Part shown: positions 47,294 to 55,745 of the stretch, in pieces
Layout of the letters: each line of letters opens with the position of its first letter
How positions within the stretch are numbered: position 1 is the stretch's first letter
Made by a program: the position numbers and the translations under genes
The notes under the pieces: model-generated
The model's input: the letters and a program-made list of their open reading frames with translations, nothing else
The model's database searches: none
What the model was told of the DNA's origin: nothing
Origin: Pseudomonas silvicola
GTDB taxonomy: Bacteria; Pseudomonadota; Gammaproteobacteria; Pseudomonadales; Pseudomonadaceae
Direction of reading: 5' to 3'
DNA length: 64,000 bases
NCBI RefSeq assembly: GCF_026651855.1
Contig: NZ_CP093280.1
Coordinates: 3,822,001-3,886,000 of the forward strand

Positions 47294-48673
47294 TTATTTA
47301 ACCCCCTGCATCCGCATCTGCAGGTATTCCTTCTTGTCCACTTCCTTCGCGTCGCGCTTGCCCAGGTCAGCCATCGGAATACGGTAGGTTTCCTTGGCCG
47401 CATAGGCGGCGAGGGCGGCGATCACGGTGATGCCGAACGCCAGGGCGCCCACGGTCATCGGGATGTTGTCCGAGCCGGGCGGGGCCACGGCGGCGAACAG
47501 GGCCGGCAGCAAAGCGGTGATCATGGTGCCCACGTTCTGCGAGATGGCCATGGCCGAGACGCGGTAGCGGGTCTGGAACAGCTCCGGGTAGAAGCTGGGG
47601 AAAATGGCGTTGTAACCCTGGTAGATCACGCCCCACATCAGCAGGGACATGGCGAAGGCCAGGGGCACGCTGTGGATGCTGATGGCGTACAGGTAACCGA
47701 ATGCCAGCAGGCCCGAACCCAAGGCGCCACCGATGATCATCGGGCGGCGGCCAACTTTGTCCGACCAGTTGCCCACGAACGGAATCACCAGCACCGCGAC
47801 GATGTTGCCCACCACCGGGATCCACAGGTACACGCTCTTGGAGAAGCCGATGCCATAGGCTGGCTGCACCGCGTACGCCGCGCCGAAGATAGTCGCCACC
47901 ACCGGAATCACGTTCATCAGCGCCATGCAGGTCACCAGGCACATGTTGCGCCAGTTGTTCTGGAAGGCTTCGACGATGGGCGCCTTGGGCAGCGCGGTGC
48001 TCGCCTCTTCCTTGACGAAGGCCGGGGTCTCGTGGACTTCTTTACGGATGATGTAGCCGGCGATCAGCACGATGGCGCTGAGCAGGAACGGAATGCGCCA
48101 GCCCCAGGCGTTGAACGCGTCATCGGGCATGAAGTAGGCCAGGGGCAGGAAGATCGCCGCGGCGAAGATCTGCCCGGCTTGCACGCCCTGCAGCGTGTAG
48201 CTGGCGTAGTAGCCCCTTCTGCCGAAGGGGGCGTGTTCCATGATCATGGAACTGGCCCCGGAGATCTCGCCGGCCACCGCAAAGCCCTGGATCAGGCGCA
48301 ACACCACCAGCAATGCCGGGGCCCACAAGCCCACTTGCGAATAGGTCGGCAACAGGCCCACGGCCATGGTGGCGAAGCCCATCAGGAACATGCACAGCAG
48401 CAGTACGTTTTTACGACCGCGGGTGTCACCCCAGTGACCCAGGAAGGCCGCACCGATCGGACGGGCGATGTAACCCACGCCATAGGTGGCCAGCGAGGCG
48501 ACAATAGCGATCTTGGGGTCTGCGGACGGGAAAAAGATCTGCGGGAAGATCAACGCCGCGGCTTGGGCGTAGATGAAAAAGTCATAGTATTCGAGCGCCG
48601 AGCCAATCCAGCCGCTGGCGGTCGCTTTCTTGGTCTGCTTCGAGCCGTGGGACTCGGTGGATGCTTGATCCAT
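47294..48673 (-). CDS. MHS-family MFS metabolite:proton symporter
   Basis: Twelve-helix inner-membrane transporter, 459 aa. The start region WIGSALEYYDFFIYAQAAAL is the metabolite:H+ symporter signature (ShiA, KgtP, ProP relatives). GHWGDTRGRKNVLL forms the loop 2-3 MFS motif, RLIQGFAVAGEISGA lies in TM5, and NWSDKVGRRPMI in loop 8-9. Likely substrates are small organic acids or aromatic acids; not decidable. A TetR-type inverted repeat upstream may be its operator. Confidence 0.88.
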   Translation of the reverse strand: MDQASTESHGSKQTKKATASGWIGSALEYYDFFIYAQAAALIFPQIFFPSADPKIAIVASLATYGVGYIARPIGAAFLGHWGDTRGRKNVLLLCMFLMGFATMAVGLLPTYSQVGLWAPALLVVLRLIQGFAVAGEISGASSMIMEHAPFGRRGYYASYTLQGVQAGQIFAAAIFLPLAYFMPDDAFNAWGWRIPFLLSAIVLIAGYIIRKEVHETPAFVKEEASTALPKAPIVEAFQNNWRNMCLVTCMALMNVIPVVATIFGAAYAVQPAYGIGFSKSVYLWIPVVGNIVAVLVIPFVGNWSDKVGRRPMIIGGALGSGLLAFGYLYAISIHSVPLAFAMSLLMWGVIYQGYNAIFPSFYPELFQTRYRVSAMAISQNVGTMITALLPALFAAVAPPGSDNIPMTVGALAFGITVIAALAAYAAKETYRIPMADLGKRDAKEVDKKEYLQMRMQGVK

Positions 48674-49018
48674 GGGTGTCTCCGTTGTTTTTATTATCGA
48701 GCAATATCGTTATGGGTAACGCTAGCAGCTGGCTGGCCTGGGCCAAAACTAACTGGATAGTTAACAGATATCAGTCGCCTTGACCTGTGTCAATACAACG
48801 GCTTGCGGGCAGGTGCGAACCTGTGCGATTGCCGGTCATTATTATGCCACCACGGAAATAATTTGTGCAGTAAAAAGCCATGCCGGTGCGTCTGGAACAA
48901 TGGTTGTAGCCATCGGGTGGACATCACGTCGCTTGGTGATGCTGGCCCCGGGCTACACCTTCGGTCGGGCCTGCCGATAAAGTAGTCATGCGACCGTCCG
49001 TCCCGCTGGAGCGTCCCC
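48674..49018. promoter_or_regulatory. Divergent promoter region with possible operator
   Basis: 345 bp between the MHS transporter and the GAF-GGDEF-EAL gene. AACTA-ACTGGA-TAGTT (48747-48762) is an inverted repeat of the TetR-operator type, about 75 bp upstream of the transporter start. GGAG at 49008-49011 is the ribosome-binding site for the TTG start at 49019. No ORF is supported. Confidence 0.45.
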
Positions 49019-51871
49019 TTGAATTCCCCTCTTTTGCCCGATGAGTCACGCTTGCCGCTGGGCGCTGACGCAGTGACTTCGATCGATGAGGTACTGGCCA
49101 CGGCTCGCGCCTGGCCTGATAGCCGTGCCTGGGCCTGGTACCGTGACGGTGAACCGCTGCACCGGGTGGCCCAGGGCGGCGTCCCTGGCCAGTGGCCTTT
49201 GGCCTTGGCACGGCGGGACCTGGAGGGCTTCTGCCGTGCCGAGAACCTGCACCGCTGGCCCACCGGTGAGGGCGAACATGCCTTGGGCTGGTTGCTGGCG
49301 GCACGCACCGACGCCCATGACCCGCGTTTGAACGAACTGGCTCGGGAGCTGGGGATCCGGGTGCAGCGCGAAGCCCTGGCCCGGGCGCAGATGACCCAGC
49401 GGGTGCTGTATGAAATCACCTACCTGGCCAGTTCGACCCGTGACCGCGGTGTCTTTCTGCAGGGGGTGCATCAGCACCTGGGCACGCTCATCGACGCCGA
49501 GAACTTCTACCTGGCGTTGTACGACGCCCAGGCTCGTGAAGTGTCCTACCCGTATTACGTCGACATCATCGACAACGACGCCATCGAGGCCCAGAGCCAC
49601 GAGTACCTGGACCCTGAACGCCTGTCGCTGACCGGCTACGTGTTGACCACTGGCCAACCGCTGATGGTCGACGCCAGCGCCATGCGCCGGGCTGAACAGG
49701 AGGGCCGGTTTGCCCCGGTTGGCCATCGCCCCGAGTTCTGGATGGGCGCGCCGCTGAAGAATGCCTCGGACGAGGTGTTCGGGATGCTTGCCATGCAGGT
49801 CTACGAAGTGTCGCGCATCTACAGTGCCGAGGACCGCGAGTTGTTCCTGGTGGTGGCCCGTCACGTGGCCATGGCCCTGGACCGTATCCTGCACCGCATG
49901 GACCTGGAAGAGACGGTATCGCGGCGGACGCAGGAGCTGTCCGAGCTCAACGATGCACTGCGCCTGGAGGTCATCGAGCGCGAGCGCGCCGAGCACCTGC
50001 ACAGTGCGCTGTTCCAGATCGCCGAGCTGTCCAGCCAGCAGGGCGAGATGGCCGAGCTGTTCCAGAGCCTGCACATGATCGTCGGCGACCTGCTGTTTGC
50101 CCGCAACTTCTATATTGCCCTGTTCGAGGTGATGACGGGTGAGGTCACCTTCCCGTACTACATCGACGAGCAGAGCGCGGACGCGCCGGCACCGCGGCGT
50201 GGACAGCGCGGGCTCACCGAGTACGTGATCCGCCAGCGCCGGCCATGCCTGATCGACTACGACGACGCCAGCGCCCTGATGGTTGCCGGCGAAATCGCCA
50301 ACAACCCCGGGCCTGTGCGTTCCCAGTCCTGGTTGGGTATTCCGCTGTTCGACGGCACCCAGGTGCGTGGCGTGCTGGTGGTGCAAAGCTATTCGCCGAC
50401 GATCCGCTACAGCCAGCGCGACCAGGAACTGCTGACCTTCGTGTCGCGCCACATCGACACCGCGTTGTCGCGCCGCAGCGCCGCCGAGGCCGTGCAGGCC
50501 GCCAACCTGATGCTCGAAGCGCGCGTGCAGAGCCGCACCCGTGAACTGGACCACGCCAACGCTGCGTTGCAGCACGAGAACGCCCACGACGCGCTGACCG
50601 GGCTGCCCAACCGCAGCCAGTTGCAACAGCGTCTGCAGCAGGCCTGGGCGGCGTTCTGCGCCGAGGAGCGGCCGTTGGTGGTGATGTTCATTGACCTGGA
50701 CCGTTTCAAAATGGTCAACGACAGCCTCGGCCACCACTTCGGTGACCTGCTGCTGACGCAGGCGGCCACGCGTTTGCGCAGTTGCCTGCGCGAGGGCGAC
50801 CTGCTGGCCCGCCTGGGCGGTGACGAGTTCGCGGTGCTGGCCCCCGAGGCCGATCTGGACACGGCGGTGGGCATTGCCGAACGTATCCTGCTGGCCTTCG
50901 ACCTGCCGTTCAATATCGACGGCCATGGCGTGTTTTCATCGTGCAGCATCGGCATTGTCAGTGCCGATGCCCAGTTCCACCACGAGCCCGCTGACCTGCT
51001 GCGCGATGCCGACACGGCCATGTACCGGGTCAAGAATGCCGGGCGCGACAGTTTCGCGGTGTTCAACCAGCAGGTGCGCCGCGAAGTCAGCGACCAGATG
51101 GAGCGCGAAGGCGCATTGCGCAATGCGCTCAAGCGTGACGATGAATTGCTGGCCTATTTTCAGCCCATCGTCAGTGTCGAGACCGGTGCGGTGGTTGCCC
51201 TGGAAGCCTTGATCCGCTGGCGTCAGGCCGATGGGCGCATCACGGCGCCGGGTGATTTCCTGCCGGCGCTGGAGGGCCTGCGCCTGATTGGCCGGCTGGA
51301 CCTGTACATGCTCAACCGCATCGCCGCGACCCTGGCCATGCCCGAGCACGCCCATTGGCCGCCGGTGCACGTCAACTGTTCCAGTTACAGCATTACCCGC
51401 CCTGAGTTCGCCAGCGAGGTGTTGGCCCTGCTGCAGCGCCATGGCATTGCAGCCCATCGTGTGTGCCTGGAACTGACCGAAGGCGGCCTGGTGGCGGAGC
51501 CGGCGCGGGCCCGGCAGACCATGCAACAATTGGCCGAGCACGGTTTGAGCGTGATGCTGGACGACTTCGGCGCCGGCTTCTCGTCCCTCAGCTATGTGCA
51601 CCAGTACACCTTCAGTGGTCTGAAAATCGATAAATCCTTCATCCTCGAACTGACCGCCAGTGAGCGCAGCCGCGCCATTGTCCGGGCTATCGTGCGCATG
51701 GCCGAGTCCCTGGGCCTGCCAGTGGTGGCCGAAGGGGTAGAGGACGAAGCTACCTTGCAATTACTGCGCGAAATGGGCGCGTCCCAGGCCCAGGGCTATT
51801 ACTTCGCCCGGCCCATGGCGATGGAACAGTTGGACCTGCCCGTTCCCGTGGAGCCGGTGACGCCCGTGTAG
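49019..51871 (+). CDS. GAF-GAF-GGDEF-EAL cyclic-di-GMP enzyme
   Basis: Cytoplasmic dual-domain c-di-GMP protein, 950 aa. It starts at TTG 49019, supported by GGAG 7 bases upstream and coding character immediately after; the next in-frame Met is ~120 residues on. Two GAF-like sensor domains occupy about 135-290 and 335-490 (similar FYLALYDAQ / FYIALFEVM strands and YPYYVD / FPYYID). A coiled coil leads to the GGDEF domain (G600-F604, intact) and EAL domain (E729-L731, intact; ELTEGGLV, DDFGAGFSS, AEGVEDE). The ligand of the GAF pair is unknown. Confidence 0.92.
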   Translation: MNSPLLPDESRLPLGADAVTSIDEVLATARAWPDSRAWAWYRDGEPLHRVAQGGVPGQWPLALARRDLEGFCRAENLHRWPTGEGEHALGWLLAARTDAHDPRLNELARELGIRVQREALARAQMTQRVLYEITYLASSTRDRGVFLQGVHQHLGTLIDAENFYLALYDAQAREVSYPYYVDIIDNDAIEAQSHEYLDPERLSLTGYVLTTGQPLMVDASAMRRAEQEGRFAPVGHRPEFWMGAPLKNASDEVFGMLAMQVYEVSRIYSAEDRELFLVVARHVAMALDRILHRMDLEETVSRRTQELSELNDALRLEVIERERAEHLHSALFQIAELSSQQGEMAELFQSLHMIVGDLLFARNFYIALFEVMTGEVTFPYYIDEQSADAPAPRRGQRGLTEYVIRQRRPCLIDYDDASALMVAGEIANNPGPVRSQSWLGIPLFDGTQVRGVLVVQSYSPTIRYSQRDQELLTFVSRHIDTALSRRSAAEAVQAANLMLEARVQSRTRELDHANAALQHENAHDALTGLPNRSQLQQRLQQAWAAFCAEERPLVVMFIDLDRFKMVNDSLGHHFGDLLLTQAATRLRSCLREGDLLARLGGDEFAVLAPEADLDTAVGIAERILLAFDLPFNIDGHGVFSSCSIGIVSADAQFHHEPADLLRDADTAMYRVKNAGRDSFAVFNQQVRREVSDQMEREGALRNALKRDDELLAYFQPIVSVETGAVVALEALIRWRQADGRITAPGDFLPALEGLRLIGRLDLYMLNRIAATLAMPEHAHWPPVHVNCSSYSITRPEFASEVLALLQRHGIAAHRVCLELTEGGLVAEPARARQTMQQLAEHGLSVMLDDFGAGFSSLSYVHQYTFSGLKIDKSFILELTASERSRAIVRAIVRMAESLGLPVVAEGVEDEATLQLLREMGASQAQGYYFARPMAMEQLDLPVPVEPVTPV

Positions 51872-51966
51872 CACGCCGTTTTCGACGAGATGTGTACCCT
51901 CATACAAAACGGCGTCGGCTCAGGTATGATTTCCCGGTCACGCGCCTCCTTTTATGGAACTGTCTA

Positions 51967-52599
51967 ATGGATGAGAACCGCAGGCCCATCAGGACCCGCT
52001 CCGCGGGGTGGGCCAAACGTATTACCGACCGATTGGTCGCCAGCCATATCTCCCCCAACCAGATCTCCGTCGCCAGCATCGGTTTCGCACTGTTCGGCGC
52101 AGTGGCGCTGAACGTCAGCACCGGTGTGCTTGGCTCGTTGCTGTGCATTCTCGGCATTCAGCTGCGCCTGCTGTGCAACCTGTTCGACGGCATGGTCGCC
52201 ATCGAGGGCGGCAAGAAGTCGACGCTGGGCACGCTTTACAACGAGTTTCCCGACCGCGTGGCCGACAGCTTGCTGATTGGCGGCCTGGGCTATGCCATCG
52301 GCCACCCGGAGCTGGGCTGGTTCGCGGCGCTGCTGGCGGCACTCACCGCCTATGTGCGGGTGTTCGGCGGCTCGCTGGGGTTGGCGCAGCAGTTTATCGG
52401 GCCCATGGCCAAGCAGCACCGCATGGCGGTGATGACAGGCGGGCTGGTGCTGAACCTGATCGAGACCCTGACGCTGGGCAGTTTCTACATGCTGTCGTTT
52501 GCGCTGTGGGTCATTACCCTGGGCTCGGCGATCACTTGCGTCACCCGCACCCAGGCCATCGCCCGGCAGCTCAAGGAGCCGCGCCATGTGGATCAGTAG
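51967..52599 (+). CDS. CDP-alcohol phosphatidyltransferase family membrane protein
   Basis: Membrane enzyme, 210 aa, predicted to exchange CMP of CDP-diacylglycerol for an alcohol. The start at 51967 (MDENRRPIRTRSAG) matches the usual N-terminal amphipathic region. The signature region reads NLFDGMVAIEGG then NEFPDRVAD. Compared with D-xx-DG-xx-AR...G-xxx-D-xxx-D, the first Asp is Asn, Arg is Ile, and the second Gly is Asn, so the active site is non-canonical. The following genes (PlsC-like and CdsA-like, both overlapping) indicate a dedicated phospholipid or glycolipid module. Confidence 0.83.
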   Translation: MDENRRPIRTRSAGWAKRITDRLVASHISPNQISVASIGFALFGAVALNVSTGVLGSLLCILGIQLRLLCNLFDGMVAIEGGKKSTLGTLYNEFPDRVADSLLIGGLGYAIGHPELGWFAALLAALTAYVRVFGGSLGLAQQFIGPMAKQHRMAVMTGGLVLNLIETLTLGSFYMLSFALWVITLGSAITCVTRTQAIARQLKEPRHVDQ

Positions 52600-53185
52600 A
52601 GCGTTGATCGCCGTGCTGCGCCTGCTGATTGGCGCCAGCGCCCGCTGGGAAAGCCCGCCTGACCTGTCGCGCCAGCGCATCTACTTCGCCAACCACACCA
52701 GCCACATGGACACCCTCGCGATCATCGCCGCACTGCCGCCCGCGGCGCGGGTCAACGTGAAACCGGTGGCCGCGGCGGATTACTGGGGCAAGAACCGCTT
52801 CCTGTCCTACCTGGCGCAACGGGGCCTGAACGCCGTACTGATCGAGCGCAATGCCACCGCCGGCAAGAACGTCCTGGAACCCATCTTCGATGTGGTGCAG
52901 GCCGGGCACTCGATCATCTTCTTCCCCGAAGGCACCCGCTCGGCCCAGCCGCTGCCGGGTGAATTCAAGTCGGGCCTGTACCGCCTCAGCGAACAGTTTC
53001 CCGACGTTGAACTGGTGCCCATCTACCTGGAAAACCTGCACCGCTCCATGCCCAAGGGCAAGCACGTGCCCCTGCCGATCCTGTGCACCATCCGCATCGG
53101 CAACCCGCTGCCGCGTATCGACGGCGAAGACAAACAGGTATTCCTGGCCCGCGCCAGGGACGCGATCGTGAGGTTGGCGCCATGA
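52586..53185 (+). CDS. PlsC-like 1-acyl-glycerol-3-phosphate acyltransferase
   Basis: Acyltransferase of 199 aa. Block I is NHTSHMD (H37xxxxD42) and block III is FPEGTRS (113-119). The start at 52586 is fixed by AAGGAG upstream; the gene overlaps the upstream CDP-alcohol transferase by 14 bp and the CdsA-like gene by ATGA. It probably makes phosphatidic acid for the adjacent CdsA-like enzyme. Confidence 0.9.
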   Translation: MWISRALIAVLRLLIGASARWESPPDLSRQRIYFANHTSHMDTLAIIAALPPAARVNVKPVAAADYWGKNRFLSYLAQRGLNAVLIERNATAGKNVLEPIFDVVQAGHSIIFFPEGTRSAQPLPGEFKSGLYRLSEQFPDVELVPIYLENLHRSMPKGKHVPLPILCTIRIGNPLPRIDGEDKQVFLARARDAIVRLAP

Positions 53186-54126
53186 CGCTTCAGGACAAGT
53201 TCATGTGGTTCTTCGCCGCCATCGCGGGTCTGCTGGTGCTGGCCTCGGCCATTGGCTGGCTGCTGGCCCGGCGGGCAACGTCGGACAGCGCGGTGGCGAC
53301 CATCGAAAACCTGAACCAGCGCGTCAACGCCTGGTGGGGCATGGTGGTGGTGTTCTTCGTTTCCTACCAGTTGGGCGGCAACGCCACGGTCGTGCTGTTT
53401 GCCTTTATCTCGTTGTTCGCCCTGCGCGAATTCATCACCCTCACACCGACCCGGCGGGGTGACCACAACGCCCTGTTCGCGGCCTTCTTCATCCTGATTC
53501 CCTTGCAGTACCTGCTGATCGGTACCCATTGGTATTCGATGTTCACCCTGCTGGTACCGGTCTATGCGTTTCTGATGCTTCCGGCCATCGCCGTGCTCAG
53601 CCAGGACACCGAAGCCTTCATGGAGCGCACGGCGAAGATCCAGTGGGGGGTGATGATCTGCATCTACTGCATCAGCCACGCACCGGCGTTGCTGTTGCTT
53701 GACCTGGAGGGTTTCAAGGGCCAGAACGCCTTGCTGCTGTTCTACCTGATGTTCGTGGTGCAGATCAGCGACGTGCTGCAATACGTATTCGGCAAGCTGT
53801 TCGGCAAACGCAAGGTGGCGCCGCTGGTCAGCCCCTCCAAGACCGTGGAAGGGCTGGTGGGTGGCGGTTTGGCCGCGACGCTGGTGGGCGGCTGCATGTA
53901 CTGGATGACGCCCTTCGGTTTCTGGCAGTCGCTGGGCATGTCGCTGGTGATCGTGGTGATGGGCTTCGTGGGTGGGCTGGTGATGTCGGCCATCAAGCGC
54001 AGCCTCAGCGCCAAGGACTGGGGCACCATGATCAAGGGCCATGGCGGCATGCTCGACCGCATGGACTCGGTGTGCTTCGCCGCGCCGATCTTCTTCCACC
54101 TGACCCGTTTCTTCTTCTCTGCCTGA
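53182..54126 (+). CDS. CdsA-like phosphatidate cytidylyltransferase
   Basis: Integral membrane protein, 314 aa, ~8 helices. The family signature near the C-terminus is complete: SAIKRSLSAKDWG, then KGHGGMLDRMDS. It converts phosphatidic acid plus CTP to CDP-diacylglycerol, the substrate of the CDP-alcohol transferase two genes upstream. The set resembles E. coli ynbABC-type accessory phospholipid loci, distinct from housekeeping cdsA. Confidence 0.92.
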   Translation: MTLQDKFMWFFAAIAGLLVLASAIGWLLARRATSDSAVATIENLNQRVNAWWGMVVVFFVSYQLGGNATVVLFAFISLFALREFITLTPTRRGDHNALFAAFFILIPLQYLLIGTHWYSMFTLLVPVYAFLMLPAIAVLSQDTEAFMERTAKIQWGVMICIYCISHAPALLLLDLEGFKGQNALLLFYLMFVVQISDVLQYVFGKLFGKRKVAPLVSPSKTVEGLVGGGLAATLVGGCMYWMTPFGFWQSLGMSLVIVVMGFVGGLVMSAIKRSLSAKDWGTMIKGHGGMLDRMDSVCFAAPIFFHLTRFFFSA

Positions 54127-54190
54127 CGCTGGACAGTTGCGGGTCACCTGCAGGACCGGGCCCGCGATGTCATTCCATTGCCACGGCGGT

Positions 54191-54430
54191 TCAGATCACC
54201 GAACCGGGCGTCGCCGCCTTCAGGTGCTTCCTGCCATCCAGCGCCCCTGCGACGGTCAGGGCATCGGCTTCGGCCTCGGTGATGGGCACGCGGTGGCCGT
54301 TCAGCTCGGCGATGGACATGCGCAGCTGGTCGTCGGTGCTGATGCGAATCTCGGCGGCGGGACCTTCATAGCGCAGGTCTTTTCCGATCAGGGTGCAGCG
54401 CTGGGTCTGGGCATCAATTTCCACGGGCAT
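54191..54430 (-). CDS. DUF3203 family protein
   Basis: Small protein of 79 aa starting MPVEIDAQTQRCTL, with YEGPAAEIRISTDDQ and ITEAEADALTVAGA, the pattern of a Pseudomonas-restricted family of unknown function. The start at 54430 has GGAGAGGAG immediately upstream; the longer frame has no support. Convergent with the phospholipid operon. Confidence 0.75.
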   Translation of the reverse strand: MPVEIDAQTQRCTLIGKDLRYEGPAAEIRISTDDQLRMSIAELNGHRVPITEAEADALTVAGALDGRKHLKAATPGSVI

Positions 54431-54535
54431 GGCTCCTCTCCCTTGTTCTTGTGGGCTTGCAAGGGTTAGACAGCGCGCGGGTGTCTGGCGCCGCTCGACC
54501 TGATCGACGGTCAACCGAGTACAGGGTCTTCAACT

Positions 54536-54636
54536 TGCCAACAAGGCGGCCAAGGTGATCTCACAGACATAACTGGCCCGAAACAGATGTGGGACCGGGT
54601 GTACCCTGGCACTTGGAGGCCCTGACGCAATCCCCA
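54536..54636. repeat. Partial solo copy of the 45.8-kb palindromic repeat
   Basis: It contains TGCCAACAAGGCGGCCAAGG, the CAGACATAACTGGCCCG and AAACAGATGTGGGACCGGG half of the hairpin, then CTGGCACTTGGAGGCCCTG of the array spacer. The outer GC arm and the left half are missing. It lies in the leader of the MgtC-family gene. Confidence 0.85.
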
Positions 54637-54699
54637 CTGCACGGCACTCCCGCCATCGCCCACGGTCAATCCTTCATCCTCCCCGCAAAGGCCCTGACG

Positions 54700-55206
54700 A
54701 TGAACGCCTGGTGGCAAGAAGCCTGGACCACGCTGCAAGATGAATTCGCCGACATCACCGACGCCTCCCAGCTCACGCGGGTGGCCATTCGCCTATTGAT
54801 GGCAGCCATACTGGGCGGGGTGCTGGGGTTCGAGCGCGAGCACAAGGGCAAGGCCGCCGGGGTGCGCACGCACATGCTGGTGTCGCTGGGCGCCGCGTTG
54901 TTCATTCTGGTGCCGCAGATGGCTGGCGCCGACCCGGCGGCGATCAGCCGAGTGGTGCAGGGCCTGGTGGCGGGGATTGGCTTCCTCGGGGCTGGCACCA
55001 TTCTCAAAGGGCGTGCCGACGATGTGCACCACGTGAAAGGGCTGACCACCGCCGCAGGCTTGTGGATGACAGCCGCCATCGGCGTGGCCGCCGGGATGGG
55101 GCGCGAGGCCACGGCGGTACTGAGCACCCTCCTGGCATTGCTGGTATTGGGTGTGATGCCGCTGATCGTCGAGCGCTTCGAGCGCGAGGACCGTGAAGAT
55201 CGCTGA
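54700..55206 (+). CDS. MgtC/SapB family membrane protein
   Basis: Protein of 168 aa with five hydrophobic segments. The MgtC core is clear: LLMAAILGGVLGFEREHKGK, GVRTHMLVSLGAALF, then GIGFLGAGTILKG and GLTTAAGLWMTAAIG. Relatives aid magnesium-limited growth and inhibit F-type ATPase in pathogens. It lacks the long C-terminal domain of true MgtC, so it is better called SapB/YhiD-like. The start at 54700 follows the first good coding signal; a longer frame runs into the repeat upstream. Confidence 0.88.
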   Translation: MNAWWQEAWTTLQDEFADITDASQLTRVAIRLLMAAILGGVLGFEREHKGKAAGVRTHMLVSLGAALFILVPQMAGADPAAISRVVQGLVAGIGFLGAGTILKGRADDVHHVKGLTTAAGLWMTAAIGVAAGMGREATAVLSTLLALLVLGVMPLIVERFEREDREDR

Positions 55207-55247
55207 GCCTGCCGAATCGCCCCTCACGCTTTTGCAGGGCCTGGCGT

Positions 55248-55284
55248 GCCCGCGAGTGTTGGGCACTTTGAAAAGCTCGCGGGC
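55248..55284. terminator. Hairpin after the MgtC-family gene
   Basis: Perfect 9-bp arms GCCCGCGAG (55248-55256) and CTCGCGGGC (55276-55284) with a 19-base loop. REP-like composition, no T-run; probable 3' end of the transcript. Confidence 0.45.
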
Positions 55285-55394
55285 CAGCCAGCTGCTGCAA
55301 ACAGGGGATCAAGGTAGGCAAAAAAATCATGACCGTTGGGTCACGCTTATTCCCACCCCATCTATGCTCTCTGAGCGCTATCGCGAAAAAAACC

Positions 55395-55556
55395 TTACAG
55401 CTGCGCCGGGGGTTCCTGGTTGGGCGGGTCGCCCACGGTCGGCGGCACGGTGGGCTTGACCGGCAGTTCGTCCGGCTCGGTCTCGGGGTCGGGTGGGGGC
55501 AGGGTGGGGTCGTCGATGTTCGGGTCCGGCGTTTCGGCGGGGATAGGGATATTCAT
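55395..55556 (-). CDS. 53-aa Pro/Asp/Glu-rich small protein
   Basis: Short gene starting MNIPIPAETPDPNIDDPTL and continuing with PPPDPETEPDELPV to the end QEPPAQL. GAGGAA sits 4-5 bases before the ATG. The strongly biased, acidic, proline-rich composition predicts an unfolded cytoplasmic peptide. Similar short proline-rich proteins are annotated as hypothetical in Pseudomonas. Divergent from glgE. Confidence 0.7.
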   Translation of the reverse strand: MNIPIPAETPDPNIDDPTLPPPDPETEPDELPVKPTVPPTVGDPPNQEPPAQL

Positions 55557-55745
55557 GGGGTTCCTCGCAGGTTGTGGGGGCTGTCAAGGATCTGGACACC
55601 ACGCCGGTGCCAATGACTCCCGAGCATCACTGTCGATGAACTTTCAGCACCCCCATGGCTCGGAACTTAATGCATGTGCCGGCAGCGTTGGCCGGCCATT
55701 CCTCTGTAATGGATGAGCGTCCTTTGGGCGTGTAGGAGATGCTCG

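Noticed and set aside
47135..48760. 541-codon plus-strand ORF starting in the last repeat and running opposite the MHS transporter
   Set aside because: Starts in repeat DNA and is otherwise an antisense shadow of a clear 12-helix transporter.
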